DNA of 64,000 nt, from the NCBI RefSeq assembly GCF_040869045.1, contig NC_090319.1, forward strand, positions 358,687,739 to 358,751,738. The letters run 5' to 3'. The DNA comes from Eurosta solidaginis (Eukaryota; Arthropoda; Insecta; Diptera; Tephritidae). Below the pieces are notes generated by a model. That model had not been told where the DNA came from. It made no database searches and saw nothing but the letters and a program-made list of their open reading frames with translations. Each line of letters opens with the position of its first letter. Position 1 is the stretch's first letter. Both the position numbers and the translations under genes were made by a program. This document shows, piece by piece, positions 31,828 through 43,304 of this stretch.

Positions 31828-34818
31828 GGTTAGGTTAGGTTAGGTTGCAAGGGCTGAGCTAGACACTATGGTAACAGCTCACTACTTAGGCCAACAATGG
31901 GCCCATTGTAATACCCTATACGGTCTCAAAGAGGACCCCTACCCCGCCTAAAGCGGGTCTAACCACCTCGTGGAAATTATAAATTTTGCTAGAGCCTTTA
32001 CTTTATAGATAGAGACCTCAGCGAGGTCATGTATAAAAGGTTTACCAAGGATGGCCAACCTACGCCTACTAAGCGCTGGACAATGACACAGAAGGTGCTG
32101 GACACTCTCTTCCTCTTCTGTACATCTGCAGCTGCGACAATAGTCGAAGGTCGTTAGCCCCATTCTAGCACCATTCGTGCCTATTAAGCAATGCCCTGTT
32201 AGAACCCTTATCAGGGACGATAGAACTGATTTGTTTAAAATCAGAAGCGCTAATGTGCGCCCCTTGTCATATGAGGGCCAGGTTTGCCTGGATGTCTCAC
32301 ACGATGATATGGCTGACCATAGTCCATTTGCAATTCTTATAGTGCTTGTGTTCACACGAAGCCTGAAAGTGGCCATGGGTATACCTACCGAATCATTTCC
32401 CGGAAGGATATGGTAGGTGGTGCCTCTTCTGGCCAGCTCGTCTGCTCTGCAATTGCCTTCAATATCCCTGTGCCCATGTACCCATATAAGGCTGATACTG
32501 AAGTGCTGAGCCATCTCGTTAAGAGATCTGTGGCATTCAGTGACCGAATTTGCGTTGTCGACGAATGAGTCCAAGGCCTTTAATGCGGCCTGGCTGTCTG
32601 AGAAAATAAACACCCGTTTACCATCCTTAGGCATAGACCCGATATGGTTCACCGCCCGGTGTATTGCCAGCATTTCCGCTTGGTAAACACTACAGTGATC
32701 TGGTAGGCGAAAAGAGACCTCTAGACCCAGATCCGGCGAAAAAAGGCCTGCTCCCACCTTCCTGTCAGGCTTAGAACCATCCGTGAATATGTTGATGGCA
32801 CCCGGTACCGTATGTTGTCTGGTATTCCAGTCCTGTCGCGATGGTATATATATACTATAGTTTTTAACGAAGACGTTCTTTGGCGTGCAGTAGTCAGTGC
32901 TCACAGGTATGGGGACTGTGGCTTTGTGCCCAGGATTGTTGCGTGTCCACTAGATCCATTTGACCAGAGACCTGTTTCCCTTATGCGTAGAGCGGCAATG
33001 ACCGCTATTTCCTTCGCCACCAGGTCAAGAGGTGGAAGGTATAGCATTGTGTTGAGTGCTTCAGATGGAGTGGAGCCGAGAGCCCCGCTGATGCAGAGCG
33101 CCCAACTCCGTTGCACCCTTTGAAGCCTTTTAAGATAGGTAGTTTTAGCTAGTGCAGGCCACCAGACCAAGGCACCATAAAGAAGAATCCGGCGCACAAT
33201 GGCTGTATAAATCCAGTAGGTCACCTTAGGGGAGAATCCCCAGGAGGTGACAATTGCCCTCTTGCAGGTGAACAGCGCTGCTGCTGCCTTCTTGCATCGC
33301 TCCACTATATGGTCACTCCATAATAGCTTCCTATCCAGAATGACTCCCAAATACTTAACTTGATCGCTAAATGCTAAAAACGTACTCCCAATTCTTGGCG
33401 GTGTTAGATTTGGTACTTTGTACCTCCTCGTGAAGAGGACAAGCTCGGGTTTATCCGGGTTGACTTCCAAACCTGTGGCTGTGGCCCAGTGCGAAATTTT
33501 GGATAGTGCCCCTTCCATTAGGTTTCAAAGAGTTTGCGGAAATTTCCCCTGCATTATGACGCAGATGTCATCTGCATACGCGATCACTAGGTGACCTTCT
33601 GATTCCATGAGGCATAGTAGTTGGTTGACGGTAACCACCCAAAGTAGCGGAGAGAGAACACCTCCCTGCAGAGTGCCTCTTCCAACCGGTCTGCGGATCA
33701 CGCATCCAGCAAGCTCAGTTTTAATCTGCCTACGCGAAAGCAGATTCTATATAAACTCCACCAGGCACGCGTCCACCCCCAGATCGGTCAGCGCCGAGGT
33801 GATGGCCTCCGGGAGAACGTTGTTGAAGGCACCCGCTATATCTAGAAATGCCACCAATGTGTATTCCTTGAGGTCTAGTGACCTTTCGATAACGGATACC
33901 AGTGAGTGCAAGGCCGTGTCAGTTGACCTGCCCTTAGTATAGGCATGCTGAGCCTGCGAAAGAAGCGACGGCTCAATCCTCCTCCTGATGTGGTCCCCTA
34001 TGAGTCTTTAGAGTGCTTTAAGCAGAAAAGACGATAAGCTTATAGGCATATACTCATTTGGTTTAGAGTGGGAAGGTTTCCCTGCCTTGGGGATAAAGAC
34101 CACGTTGACTTCCCTCCACGATACTGGTCCGTAATTGAGCCTGAGACAACCTATAAACAACTCTTTTATCCAGGGCCTTATAAGTTCGGCAGTATACTGT
34201 AGCTGAGCCGGAAAAATTCCAATCTATCCTTTTATAATCTGTGATTTCGCTTATCAGCTGATCATTAGGTGACCCTCCGCTGACAATACTTAAAGACACA
34301 CTCGCACTTGCTGGGAAGTGTGTATCCATTAGCAAGTTTATGGTTTCAGCGCTGGAGTCCGTCCAGAACCCATCCGGCTTTTGGACTAACTTAGCTGAGT
34401 TGCAGATTTTCATAGCACCTTCCTTAACCGGGAGGCCGCGGATGTGGATTCAATCCTGCCGCAGAAATCCCTCCAGGAGGATCGCTTTCCATTTAGGATT
34501 GCTTTTTTATATATATTTATTTTCGCTTTATAAGCAGCCCACGAGGATTCATGTACATCATGCTTTGCTTTATTAAAGGCCGCCCTACATGACTTCCTAA
34601 GCTTGTCAAGATCTGACGACCACCATGGTGGTTTGTGAGTTTCCAAAACCTTTTTAGTCGGGCCAGCCCTATCGAAAGCATTCCTACATTTTTGACTAAA
34701 ATTATTTACAAACACGTCTAGCTCCTCCTCGCTTTCTGAGGCTCGCACCTCTTCAGATAGCTTTTTTTACCTATTATCTTCTTATAGTAGCCCCAGTTCG
34801 TTCTTCTAATATTTTCAC
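31828..34818 (-). mobile_element. 5'-truncated RNase H-bearing LINE (LOA/I-like) with (AACCT)n tail (copy A)
   Basis: Its limits are set by an 8-bp target duplication gaaccata (31820-31827 and 34819-34826). On the minus strand it runs from a linker after the endonuclease domain, through reverse transcriptase and RNase H, to a zinc-knuckle C-terminus, ending in about four aacct units. ORF1 and the endonuclease are missing, a normal 5' truncation. Copy A has lost 44 bp within the RT that copy B keeps. Confidence 0.85.
31948..34748 (-). pseudogene. LINE ORF2 remnant: RT + RNase H + zinc knuckle (copy A)
   Basis: Pieces in order on the minus strand: 34748-34410 (KPPWWSSDLDKLRKSCR linker), 34413-34063 (RT N-terminus), the RT catalytic YADD (VIAYADDICVI, near 33560-33590, in a short interrupted frame), 33518-32901 (RT thumb, KVKYLGVILDRKL-like and LLYGALVWWPAL), then 32904-31948 (318 codons). 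The last carries RNase H with all acidic residues: FTDGSK (Asp), YQAEMLAI (Glu), FSDSQAAL (Asp) and GNCRADELAR (Asp). A Cys/His knuckle CRSCRCTEEEESVQHLLCHC follows. Frameshifts separate the pieces. Confidence 0.82.
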
Positions 34819-35190
34819 GAACCATAACTCGAAGAAAAATTAACGGATCGTAATAAAATTGGGTACACAAATTTTCCTTATAGCAGGAAATATTTCTAGA
34901 AAAAATGGACGAGATCGGTTAAAGGCCACGCTCACTTTTATATAAAAGATTTTTAAAAGGGTCGTAGACGAAAATAATAAGCTATAACTTAGCAAAAAAT
35001 AGTTTTGAAGCAATGATATTTCACTTATCAAGTTTTATTGTAAGAGGAAATGGGGAGACACTTTTTTAAAATAGGCGGTCCCATGTGTTATGTAGAAAAG
35101 TAATTTATCTGATATGAAATGTACAATTGAAGCTCACGCTGAGTATATAATGTTCGGTTACACCCGAACTTAGACACCCTTACTTGTTAT
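34819..35190. repeat. Dispersed repeat family A, right part (copy A)
   Basis: It resumes after the LINE insertion and ends with the gttcggttacacccgaac hairpin and cacccttacttgtt. Confidence 0.65.
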
Positions 35191-35670
35191 CTTATGATCA
35201 TGGTTCAACTGTATGGTTGGCTCATCTGTACAATAACAAAATATGTCTGTCAAAATCTGTATATTGGTGTTGGTGCGAATGGTATGGAATGTAAACATAA
35301 AACTCAGCAGTTTTTTTATGTGTAAGAAAATGTCGCCAATGTGTTGGTTTCATGTTGAGTTTGCCATCTCCTTTTGACAATCCAATCGACCATGCAATGA
35401 AATAAATAAAATCAGGTGATGAGATGAGCCAACCATATAATTGAGCCATGTCTTATGATCTGTTCATACACGAGGGAACTTTGAAGTTGTTATCAAAGTT
35501 TGGCCTCATAACTTAAGTAATTTAAATGCGTCACACTTTCATTGCATACAATCAAAAATATTTATTTACTCGCAATCATAACAATTTATTTGTACATAAT
35601 ACAAGAAAAAAACACTACAATTTCGACCGCTGAGTGGAATATCACCATATCTCAACTGCATATCTCAAAA
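35191..35670. other. Intergenic region downstream of the protease (copy A)
   Basis: At 35200-35450 a short inverted pair (atggttggctcatct / gatgagccaaccata) bounds about 250 bp, possibly a small MITE. Two complements of aataaa (35571-35576, 35585-35590) lie 80-100 bases past the protease stop and are its likely polyadenylation signals. Confidence 0.45.
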
Positions 35671-36438
35671 TTAATTCTCAAATTCTATAAAGATATCTAT
35701 AAAGCCCCGAACTCTTTCATTTGTTATATCTATAAATAAACTCGGAATTCTGGGGTTACTGCAACCACTTAGTACCACCGCACAAAGTCGTCCGTTTACA
35801 AGGGCCCCTGCTCCAGAATCTCCTTTACAGACATCACTTTCACCACATCCAGCACAAATGTGTGTCCCTGCCAAAATTCTCGGGTAGAATTTCATCGCAT
35901 AAATAATTTCGCAACGGTCAATTTGTACTATAGGCAATTCAGCAGTTTGGAGAACATTATTATAAGCTTCACCTTCCGAACCCCAACCACTAACTCGTAG
36001 AATTGTTCCTGGAGTTAATTCAGCATCGCAAAGAAGAATAGGTTTTACGTGTTTATTCAGGTCAAACTTTCGATCCACTTTAACCACGGCTATATCCATA
36101 AATTCTGTTTCAATATGATAATCACAATCATAATGTATACTAGCCACATCGCGTCGTTGCCCCATTCTTCCGTTGATATTGGCTACACCAGCTCGAAGGG
36201 TGATTTTCTTCGGTTGTTGCGTTTCCTCTGCTACGCAGTGCGCAGCTGTAATCACCAATTCCTCATTAACTAAGGAACCAACGCAAATATACACGTTATC
36301 AAAATATATTGCTATTGAATGTGGACTCTGCCCTACGCTTGTTTTTACACCATTTATAATGCGAAAATGCGCATCCGTAAAGGTCAATTGGCAAATTAGC
36401 CCGAAAAACAGGATAGCTAAACTAATGCGAGAATACAT
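35671..36438 (-). CDS. Secreted trypsin-like serine protease, S1 family (copy A)
   Basis: A single 255-codon exon. Residues 1-23 form a signal peptide (hydrophobic ISLAILFFGLICQLTF). The mature chain probably starts at IINGVKTS after Arg26, the usual zymogen cleavage site, giving almost no propeptide. The catalytic triad is present: His in ITAAHC, Asp in FMDIAVV, Ser in CKGDSGAG. An Asp six residues before the Ser (SDVCKGDS) fits trypsin-like Lys/Arg specificity. Departures from the family are GDSGAG for GDSGGP, and a shortened segment VLSGCSNP where chymotrypsin-fold proteases have VSWGxGC, so the usual Ser-Trp-Gly substrate-binding strand is altered. Activity may therefore be reduced or unusual. 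The nearest family type is insect gut/accessory trypsin-like; substrate unknown. The copy at 57163-57930 encodes an identical protein. Confidence 0.92.
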   Translation of the reverse strand: MYSRISLAILFFGLICQLTFTDAHFRIINGVKTSVGQSPHSIAIYFDNVYICVGSLVNEELVITAAHCVAEETQQPKKITLRAGVANINGRMGQRRDVASIHYDCDYHIETEFMDIAVVKVDRKFDLNKHVKPILLCDAELTPGTILRVSGWGSEGEAYNNVLQTAELPIVQIDRCEIIYAMKFYPRILAGTHICAGCGESDVCKGDSGAGALVNGRLCAVVLSGCSNPRIPSLFIDITNERVRGFIDIFIEFEN

Positions 36439-36504
36439 TTTATTTTAAGACCTTTTGCACCACTTTTTAAGTATAAAGTACACCAAGATAAATTTTGTGG
36501 GCTC

Positions 36505-36512
36505 TATTTATA
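36505..36512 (-). promoter_or_regulatory. TATA box of the protease gene (copy A)
   Basis: It reads tataaata on the minus strand, about 70 bases upstream of the ATG, a distance that fits a short 5' leader. The flanks (ctctatttatacc on the plus strand) are identical in copy B at 57997-58004. Confidence 0.7.
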
Positions 36513-36625
36513 CCTAATTGAGTCATGTGCCTAACAAATAAGCAACAACTTTTCAGTAAAAATTTCAAGAATTTTAAATAACAGCAATACATCTTAATTA
36601 AATCTAAAACTATAGGTTAACAAGT

Positions 36626-38660
36626 AAGGAAGGCTAAGTTCGGGTGTAACCGAACATTAGATACTCAGCTGAGAGCTTTGGAGACAAAATAAGGGAAAAT
36701 CACCACGTAGGAAAATGAACCTAGGGTAACCCTGGAATGTGTTTGTATGACATGGGTATCAAATGGAAGGTATTAAAGAGTATTTTAAAAGGGAGTGGCC
36801 CTTAGTTGTATATGTGAAGACGTTTCCGAGATATCGACCAAAATGTGCACCAGGGTGACCCAGAACATCATCTGTCGCTAAGTTAATTATATATGTAATA
36901 CTACGAACAGTATTCCTGCCATGATTCCAAAGGCTTTTGATTTCGACCTGCAGAACTTTTTCATTTTCTTCTTCTTAATATGGTAGGTCTCACACCCATG
37001 TTACAAAGTTTTTTCTAAAGATATATTTTGCGTCAAAAAACCAATCCAATCAACATTTTTCATCCCTTTTTTCGTATATGGTATATAATAATGTGACGAA
37101 TATTAGCAACACTAAGGGATACTAACATCTCTAAGCCGATGCTAAGAGTGACTTGTATGCACATCCATAAATCAATCATTATGCATCTACATAAACGAAT
37201 CAATCATTATGTCTACACATATGTACGTACACGCAGCCGAGAAGCAACGCACAAACACATGCAGATATCTTATCTGAGATGCTCCCAAAAGTATGCAATT
37301 GTAATTGTGGAAGTGTCGCTCACAAATACACGCGCGAATGAGAGCTACACACGTGCATCTGTAGTTATAATTATATACCAGTAACTAAGTAAATTCTGGA
37401 AGCACCTAGAAGATGCAACGAGGAAATCACACAGTATAAAAGGCAGCAACAGTAGAGGCGCGAGAATCAGTTTCATTTAAGCAAGCTATTGGTTGTGAAG
37501 TATCAGTGTTATTTTGAAGTACTTTAATAAAGGCCATTTTGCATTATTAAATATTGGAGTTATTTATTCAACAGTTTAGCGATACGAACATTAGTAGAAG
37601 GTTGCAAATAAGAGGAATTGCAGTAAATTCGTTACAATAAACATGAAATTTTTTTCATTTTTCGATTTCGAAAAAGTGGGCGTGGTGAGTTCAGGTAAGT
37701 ACGTGAACTAAGTTTGATAAAGATATATCGATTTTTGCTCAAATTATCGTGTTAACGAACGAGCGGAAGGAAAGACGGTCGACTGTGTATAAAAACTCGG
37801 CGTGGCTTCAACAGATTTCGCCCATTTTCACAGAAAATAGTTATCGTCATAGAATCTATGCTCCTACCAAATTTCACAATGATTGGTAAAATGTTGTTCG
37901 ACTTATGGCATTAAAAGTATTCTAGACAAAGTAAATGAAAAAGGCCGGAGCCACGCCCATTTTGAAATTTTCTTTTATTTTTGTTTTTTGTTGCACCATA
38001 ACATTACTGGAGTGGAAGGTTGACATAATTTACTTATATACTGTAAAGATATTAAGTTTTTTTTTATTTGACTTAAAAAATTTTTTATTTAAAGTGGGCG
38101 TGGTCGGCCCCGATTTTGCAAATTTTTATTAAGCATATATATAGCAATAGGAGTAACGCTCCTGCCGAATTTCACCGTGATATCTTCAACGACTGCCAAA
38201 TTACAGCTTGCAAAACTTCTAAATTACCTTCTTTTAAAAGTGGGCGGTGCCACGCCCATTGTCCAAAATTTTACAAATTTTCTATTCTGCGTCATAAGGT
38301 TAACTCACGTACCAACTTTCATCGCTTTATCCGTCTTTGGTAATGAATTGTCGCACTTTTTCGATTTTTCGAAATTTTCGATATCGAAAAAGTGGGCGTG
38401 GTCCGATATCGTTCATTTTAAATAGGGATCTGAGATGATTGCCCGGTAACCTACATACCAAATTTCATTAAGATACCTCAAAATTTACTCAAGTTATCGT
38501 GTTAACGGACGGACGGACGGACATGGCCCAATCAAATTTTTTTTCGATACTGATGATTTTGATATATGGAAGTATATATATATCTCGATTCCTTTATACC
38601 TGTACAACCAACCGTTATCCAATCAAAGTTAATATATTCTGTGAGCTCTGCTCAACTGAG
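36626..38660 (-). repeat. Dispersed repeat family A, minus orientation, carrying a solo LTR (copy A)
   Basis: It starts aacaagtaaggaaggctaag plus hairpin, the mirror of the 5.6-kb end, and contains a single satellite monomer (36730-36850). It is split at 37092 by an LTR, then resumes with gggcgtggtg boxes, the tttcgatatcgaaaa palindrome (about 38378) and an acggacggacggacatgg run. Confidence 0.75.
37092..37636 (+). mobile_element. Solo LTR (Ty3/gypsy-like), 545 bp (copy A)
   Basis: It begins tgtgacgaat and ends attcgttaca, flanked by a 4-bp duplication ataa (37088-37091 and 37637-37640). TGT…ACA ends with a 4-bp duplication fit gypsy-group LTRs. Internal signals are in the expected order: tataaaag at 37435-37442 and aataaa near 37528. 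No internal retroviral-type genes are attached, so it is a solo LTR left by recombination. Confidence 0.82.
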
Positions 38661-38814
38661 TAAACAAAATGAGTTGGGCCTTCAACGAGGTGGAATTCTA
38701 CAACGCCTGCAACACTCAGGAGGCTAGCCATGAAGGTATGGCTTAATCTTCTAAATAGTTCGACTTGTGCGTTACGTAGCTCAAATTTTTTGATCAAACG
38801 TTGCACTGTCACCG
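38661..38814. other. Unassigned spacer (copy A)
   Basis: A minus-strand frame reads KKFELRNAQVELFRRLSHTF, probably a transposon scrap that I cannot place. Confidence 0.3.
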
Positions 38815-39450
38815 AGTTTTAAACTATATTTCAGGTTTCAAGTCTCTAGATATCGAGGAAGTTAGTTAAAAATCGAATGCAAGATTCCCAATTTAAAATT
38901 AGTTTTCTTAATATCTCGATCCATGCGTCACCTAACGAATTTTTTTTGATAAAATATTGCATTGTCACCGGTTTCTGACCCACGGCCCAAGTTTCAAGTC
39001 TCTAGCTCACTGGCATGTTACTCAAAAATCGATCGCAAGATTCCCCACGTTTTTCAGGGATTTGTAGTTATCTCAATTATCACGCCTCCTAGCGGAACTT
39101 TGTTTCCTATAAATTGTATTGTCACCGGGTCTCGAACTATTTGCTAAGTTACAAGTCTCTATGTAACCGGGAAGTTATTTAAAAATGGATTGAAAGATTC
39201 CCAAATTAAAATTAATTTTCCTAATACCTCGATCCATGCGCCACCTAGCGGAATTTTTTGATAAAATATTGCATTGTCACCGGGTTCTGACCCACGGCTC
39301 AAGTTTCATATCTCCAGCTCACCGGGAAGTTACTCAAAAATCGATTGCTAGATTCCCCTCGTTTTTCAAGGATTTGTAGTTATCTCACTTAGCGCGCCAC
39401 CTAGTGGAATTTTGTTTTCTGTAAATTGTATTGTCACCAAGCCAATCTTG
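38815..39450 (+). repeat. ~156-bp satellite block (copy A)
   Basis: It has the same monomer as 12420-13130: 'caccgggaagtta', 'aaaatcgat', 'gccacctag' landmarks about 155 bases apart, roughly four units. Confidence 0.75.
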
Positions 39451-39534
39451 TTTGTTTACACTCAGTCTATAATAAATAAATGCAAGGCCCGATTACCTCC
39501 GAATAGATTTTAGACCGAGTTTTTCTTTCTATTT
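39451..39534. other. Spacer (copy A)
   Basis: Nothing recognised. Confidence 0.3.
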
Positions 39535-39780
39535 GCGTCGTGCACCTTTTAATTTTTCCTAAAAAGCAGCTGAACTGGATCTACTTGTTTTACGCCGACT
39601 CAGAACGGTATTTGCAACGCACATGAGTTTTCTCTGAGAGATTTTTATGGTAGAAATACACTTGGAGTGCTTGCCAAACACCGCCGAGGGGCGACCCCAC
39701 TTAAAAAAATTGTCTTCTAATTGAAAAAACTTGTTTCTAAAATTTTGATGTTGCTTTGCGGAAGTAGTCTGCATGTTAAT
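39535..39780 (-). repeat. SINE body, minus strand (copy A)
   Basis: It is the complement of the SINE at 692-850 (cgtcgtgc…, gccgactcagaacgg, ccatgaaaa-type landmarks). It extends further into the 5' body with ggggcgaccccacttaa. Confidence 0.6.
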
Positions 39781-40240
39781 TTGAATAAAATCTATACATA
39801 GAAAATCTTGTTTGCTTTTCACTCGGTTCATAACAGCCTGCTAAAACTAGTTGAACTACTTATTGACAGCAAATACAAATGGCTAATTAAGCTATTTTAA
39901 ATGATATTTCCATAGAAATGTTCACTAGGGTACACTTAATTAGTTGTATCTACTTCCAAACTGCTGACGTAGTCAAGATCTTGCGTTATGTGTTAATGAG
40001 ACGTTAATTTTTTATGGATCTAAACGTATGATAATCTTTCACATATTCGTAAAACTAGCCTATATCCGCGGCCCAGTCCGCGCGATATGCCAAGATATGA
40101 TCTTGAAAATAGTACCGATACCGTCTAGAAAATGATATTGAAAAAGTCTAACCAAATCGGGAAAAATTCGCAGAGATATGTACAAAGTGATAAGCAGAAG
40201 GAAGTATATTATGGATTTCTAGACCAAGTAGGGTCCTGAA
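39781..40240. other. Unassigned intergenic DNA (copy A)
   Basis: No gene or repeat end is seen. Confidence 0.35.
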
Positions 40241-40464
40241 ATACTTTTTATACTCAGCGTGCTTTGCACACAGAGTATATTAACTTCGATTGAATAACGG
40301 TTGGTTGTACAGGTATAAAGGAATCGAGATAGATATAGACTTCCATATATGTTGTTGTTGTTGTAGCAATGCTCGCCCCACCTAATAGCCGCGACCGATC
40401 ACAAATTGTCATCAATATCCTCTAACGGTAGATGTAAAAGTCTTCGATGCTATTAATGTACTAA
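40241..40464. repeat. Family A scrap plus (TTG)n retroposon tail at the duplication junction
   Basis: It reads agcgtgctttgcacacagag and acaggtataaaggaatcgag (family A), then ttgttgttgttgtagcaatg and a non-coding tail ending gtactaa at 40464. Yif1 exon 2 sequence starts at the next base. Confidence 0.6.
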
Positions 40465-40465
40465 C

Positions 40466-41761
40466 CAAGTTCCACACCTAGTGTAGCTTACGGCATTGGA
40501 ACTCCTGTACCCACCACTGCTATAGGTGGCTTCAACACAGAACCCGTACAAATGACAAATCAAACTTATGGCTATGCAGCAGCAGCACATACATCCTCGC
40601 AATCCTCATCATTTGTTTCTGCTGATTCAGGTCAGCAAGCTCAATTTGGCGCAAATGTAGGAATGGGTGCACCTGTAGGCATGAATGTACCGCCAAATGT
40701 GCAAGCACAGTTTCAAAGTGGTATACCACAATTAGCAATGTTTCAACAGCCAATTGTACAGGATATGGCCATGCAATATGGGCAACGTTTGGCTGATCAA
40801 GGCAAGCAAATTGTCGAGAATCAATTTGAAAAATGGGTTCCAGTAGCCAAATTGAAATATTATTTCGCAGTGGACAACAGATATGTAATCAATAAATTAC
40901 GATTACTTTTTTTTCCATTTATGCACAGGGTATATATAGAAAAATAATCTAATACCACAAAATACTAAATTTATATGATTTTTCTTAGGACTGGTCATTA
41001 AAGTATGATCAAGAGAATCCTGTGCAGCCCCGCTATGATATTAATGCTCCAGATTTGTACATCCCAACAATGGCGTATATAACGTATGTGGTTGTCGCAG
41101 GTCTCATGTTGGGCATGCAAAAGCGTTTTACACCCGAACAATTAGGCATACAGGCATCAAGCGCGTTGGCTTACAGCATTTTTGAATTGATTGTCTATTC
41201 GATAACTCTTTATGTTGTGAATATAAAAACAAGTTTGAAAACTTTAGATTTGGTGGCATTTGCTGGTTATAAATTTGTTATAATAGTAGCAGCATTAGTT
41301 GTAAGCGCATTTTTTCATGGTGTTGGCTATTATGGGGCCCTACTCTACAGCAGCCTGACGTTGGGCTTCTTTTTGGTAAGTTACATGAAGTATGTAAAAT
41401 TCAAAGAATTTATATAAATATGTATATAGTAGTTATATCCAGCAGTTGGTTGAAACTCGGTCTCTTCAATACTCTAAAGCAATTTTTATATTTCACCCTT
41501 ATTTACTTTCATGTTTTTTCACAGCTTCGCACATTAAAGACTAAAGTGCTGCATGATGCGGCACCAGCAACCAATAGTGGTGCAATCAATTATGATCCCT
41601 ATGGTAATCCGCAACAACTTGATTATACCGGTGGCCGAAAACGAAAACTATATTTTCTCTTTCTCATCGTATGTGGCCAAGCATTCTTATCATTTCTATT
41701 ATCAAAGCATTTGTATTTTCCGGATCCTGTTACTTTAGATATTCGAAATACACAATTTTAA
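40466..41761 (+). pseudogene. Yif1, 5'-truncated duplicate (exons 2-4 only)
   Basis: Exon pieces correspond to 40466-40929, 40989-41375 and 41525-41761, with all internal splice sites intact and only a handful of base changes from the full gene. Exon 1, the start codon, the promoter and the first part of exon 2 are absent because the duplication breakpoint lies inside exon 2. Upstream is repeat DNA. An internal ATG (MTNQTYGYAA at 40552) could start a shortened protein that retains the whole membrane domain, but no promoter is evident. Confidence 0.88.
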
Positions 41762-42082
41762 TAATTTACTGTGGTTATTTTATTGTTATACAAAATCCCC
41801 ACACCAAACCAGTGTGCCTGCACATGTTTCGAGAAAAGTTTTATTTCTTATCTATAATTTAGGAAACTCAAAATAATTCATATTTTATTTAATTTGTAAT
41901 ATTGTACTAATATGTAAAACGAGAAACAAAAACAGTTGTAACTATGTAAACTAAATTATGTACATCTAAAACGTACATATATATGTGTATGTAACGTGTA
42001 TAATTTTAATTAAAAGTTAAAAACGAGTAGCAAGAACAAAAGCTGAATTTTTATACAATAAAACAAGAAAAAATATTAGAGC

Positions 42083-42448
42083 AAGAGCCCGTAACCGCCA
42101 GACCTTTGTCTTTTTATAAAAAGGTGGAATTTCTTCAGCGCATGATTAGTGGCTATAGAAGATATCGTGCACATAATTAGAGAAAGAAGGGACCTTACTT
42201 TCGTCATTTTATAAGAGCTAATTTTGATATTGTCTTCGAAAAGATATTAAAAGTCATAGTGACTTTGTCCCGCCATACACATTTGTGTCCGTCAATGATG
42301 CCAACGGCTTCTAATATAAGGTATATTATTTTGCACCACATCAGCTAAAGCTTCACAGTATACCACCATTCCTACTTCAGATGGAAGTACGAGCGCACGA
42401 AGTATTAGCTTTTACAATAAGACGAAGGTCTGTCAGTCACGAGCTCTT
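42083..42448. mobile_element. MITE downstream of Yif1 (copy B)
   Basis: Duplicate of 23024-23389 with a few substitutions. Confidence 0.75.
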
Positions 42449-42650
42449 AGGCTATGAGTAGTTGAGCATTGAATCGAAATGAGTAATCTCCAAGCAGTGA
42501 TTACTAATTTCTCATGCAAATATACATACATACATTTATTCTAAATTCAATTCCATACATTTAAGCATATTTTTGTTAGCGAATTGCATGAATAAAAAAA
42601 TACTGAATATTTTAACAAATAACGGCAGTTATTGATTATGAGATGAAATC

Positions 42651-43304
42651 TTAATATATATCTGCATTCAGCAGTGAAAGAAAATAGTAATGAGTTTTTG
42701 AGTTAAGTTCGAGGGACTTCATGATTTTGTTACAGCTCTGAACTTCTGGTACAACTGCGGCTGCGTGCTCGCCAAAATGTAGATTCAGATCAAACGTCAA
42801 TCCCAGTATTTTGGGTGTTGGGCTTTGGTAGCGTAATGCCATCGACGTGGATGTCCACTATTGTTGGCATTTGCCACGTCCACATGGCCTCCTTAAGCAC
42901 TGCGGCGCTGTGTTTATGTTTGAGTGTTAGTCTATTGCTTGTCGTCTGGATTTTCCAATGCTACACGTCTTCCGGCAGAAAGTGCTCGCGTATTTTCCGC
43001 ATCTGATATGAAGGCAATGAATATTTTTTCATTGTGCTTAATCGGGTTCAAAAGGACTTTACGGTTGGCCATAGCTTACCAACACCGGCAGAGAAGTTAT
43101 AGTTCTCTCATTTCGCTCCGTTGTGATTGTTCAGGATGGCGGTCGTCCGGTCTTGCTGTCTCACAAGGTCACACTGTCTTGTTAAACTTGCGGGCTCCGT
43201 TAGGATTCCGGAATTCGTCCATCTTGAAAAAAGCAAGCCGACGCGGATTCAATGACCTTTCGAAAAGCGCATTACCTTTGACGCACATCAGTCGTGATTG
43301 GTAG
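42651..43304 (-). pseudogene. Jockey-like LINE RT fragment (copy B)
   Basis: Duplicate of 23592-24270. It lacks about 21 bp (near 42910) that are present in copy A, with gcgctg repeated at the edges of the gap. Confidence 0.65.

Larger units (their letters stand above)
21409..40464 (+). repeat. Tandem segmental duplication, copy A (~19.06 kb)
   Basis: From inside Yif1 exon 2 to gtactaa at 40464, the sequence recurs at 40465-61957 with the same order and orientation. By eye, identity is about 98.5% in the hAT region and well above 99.5% in the protease-to-satellite portion. Copy A lacks the piggyBac insertion, has a 44-bp deletion in the LINE reverse transcriptase (near 34215), and lacks about 80 bp near 28395 that copy B retains. 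Confidence 0.95.

Noticed and set aside
31828..31850. Interstitial telomere (ttagg repeats)
   Set aside because: Only about four units, exactly at the 3' end of a LINE with a target duplication, so a retrotransposon tail is the simpler reading.
32177..32416. Plus-strand frames opposite the LINE RNase H region
   Set aside because: Conserved in both copies only because the underlying LINE is; the real frame is on the minus strand with all RNase H motifs.
39559..39831. 90-codon minus-strand frame
   Set aside because: It lies over a SINE body and repeats its sequence; no protein features.
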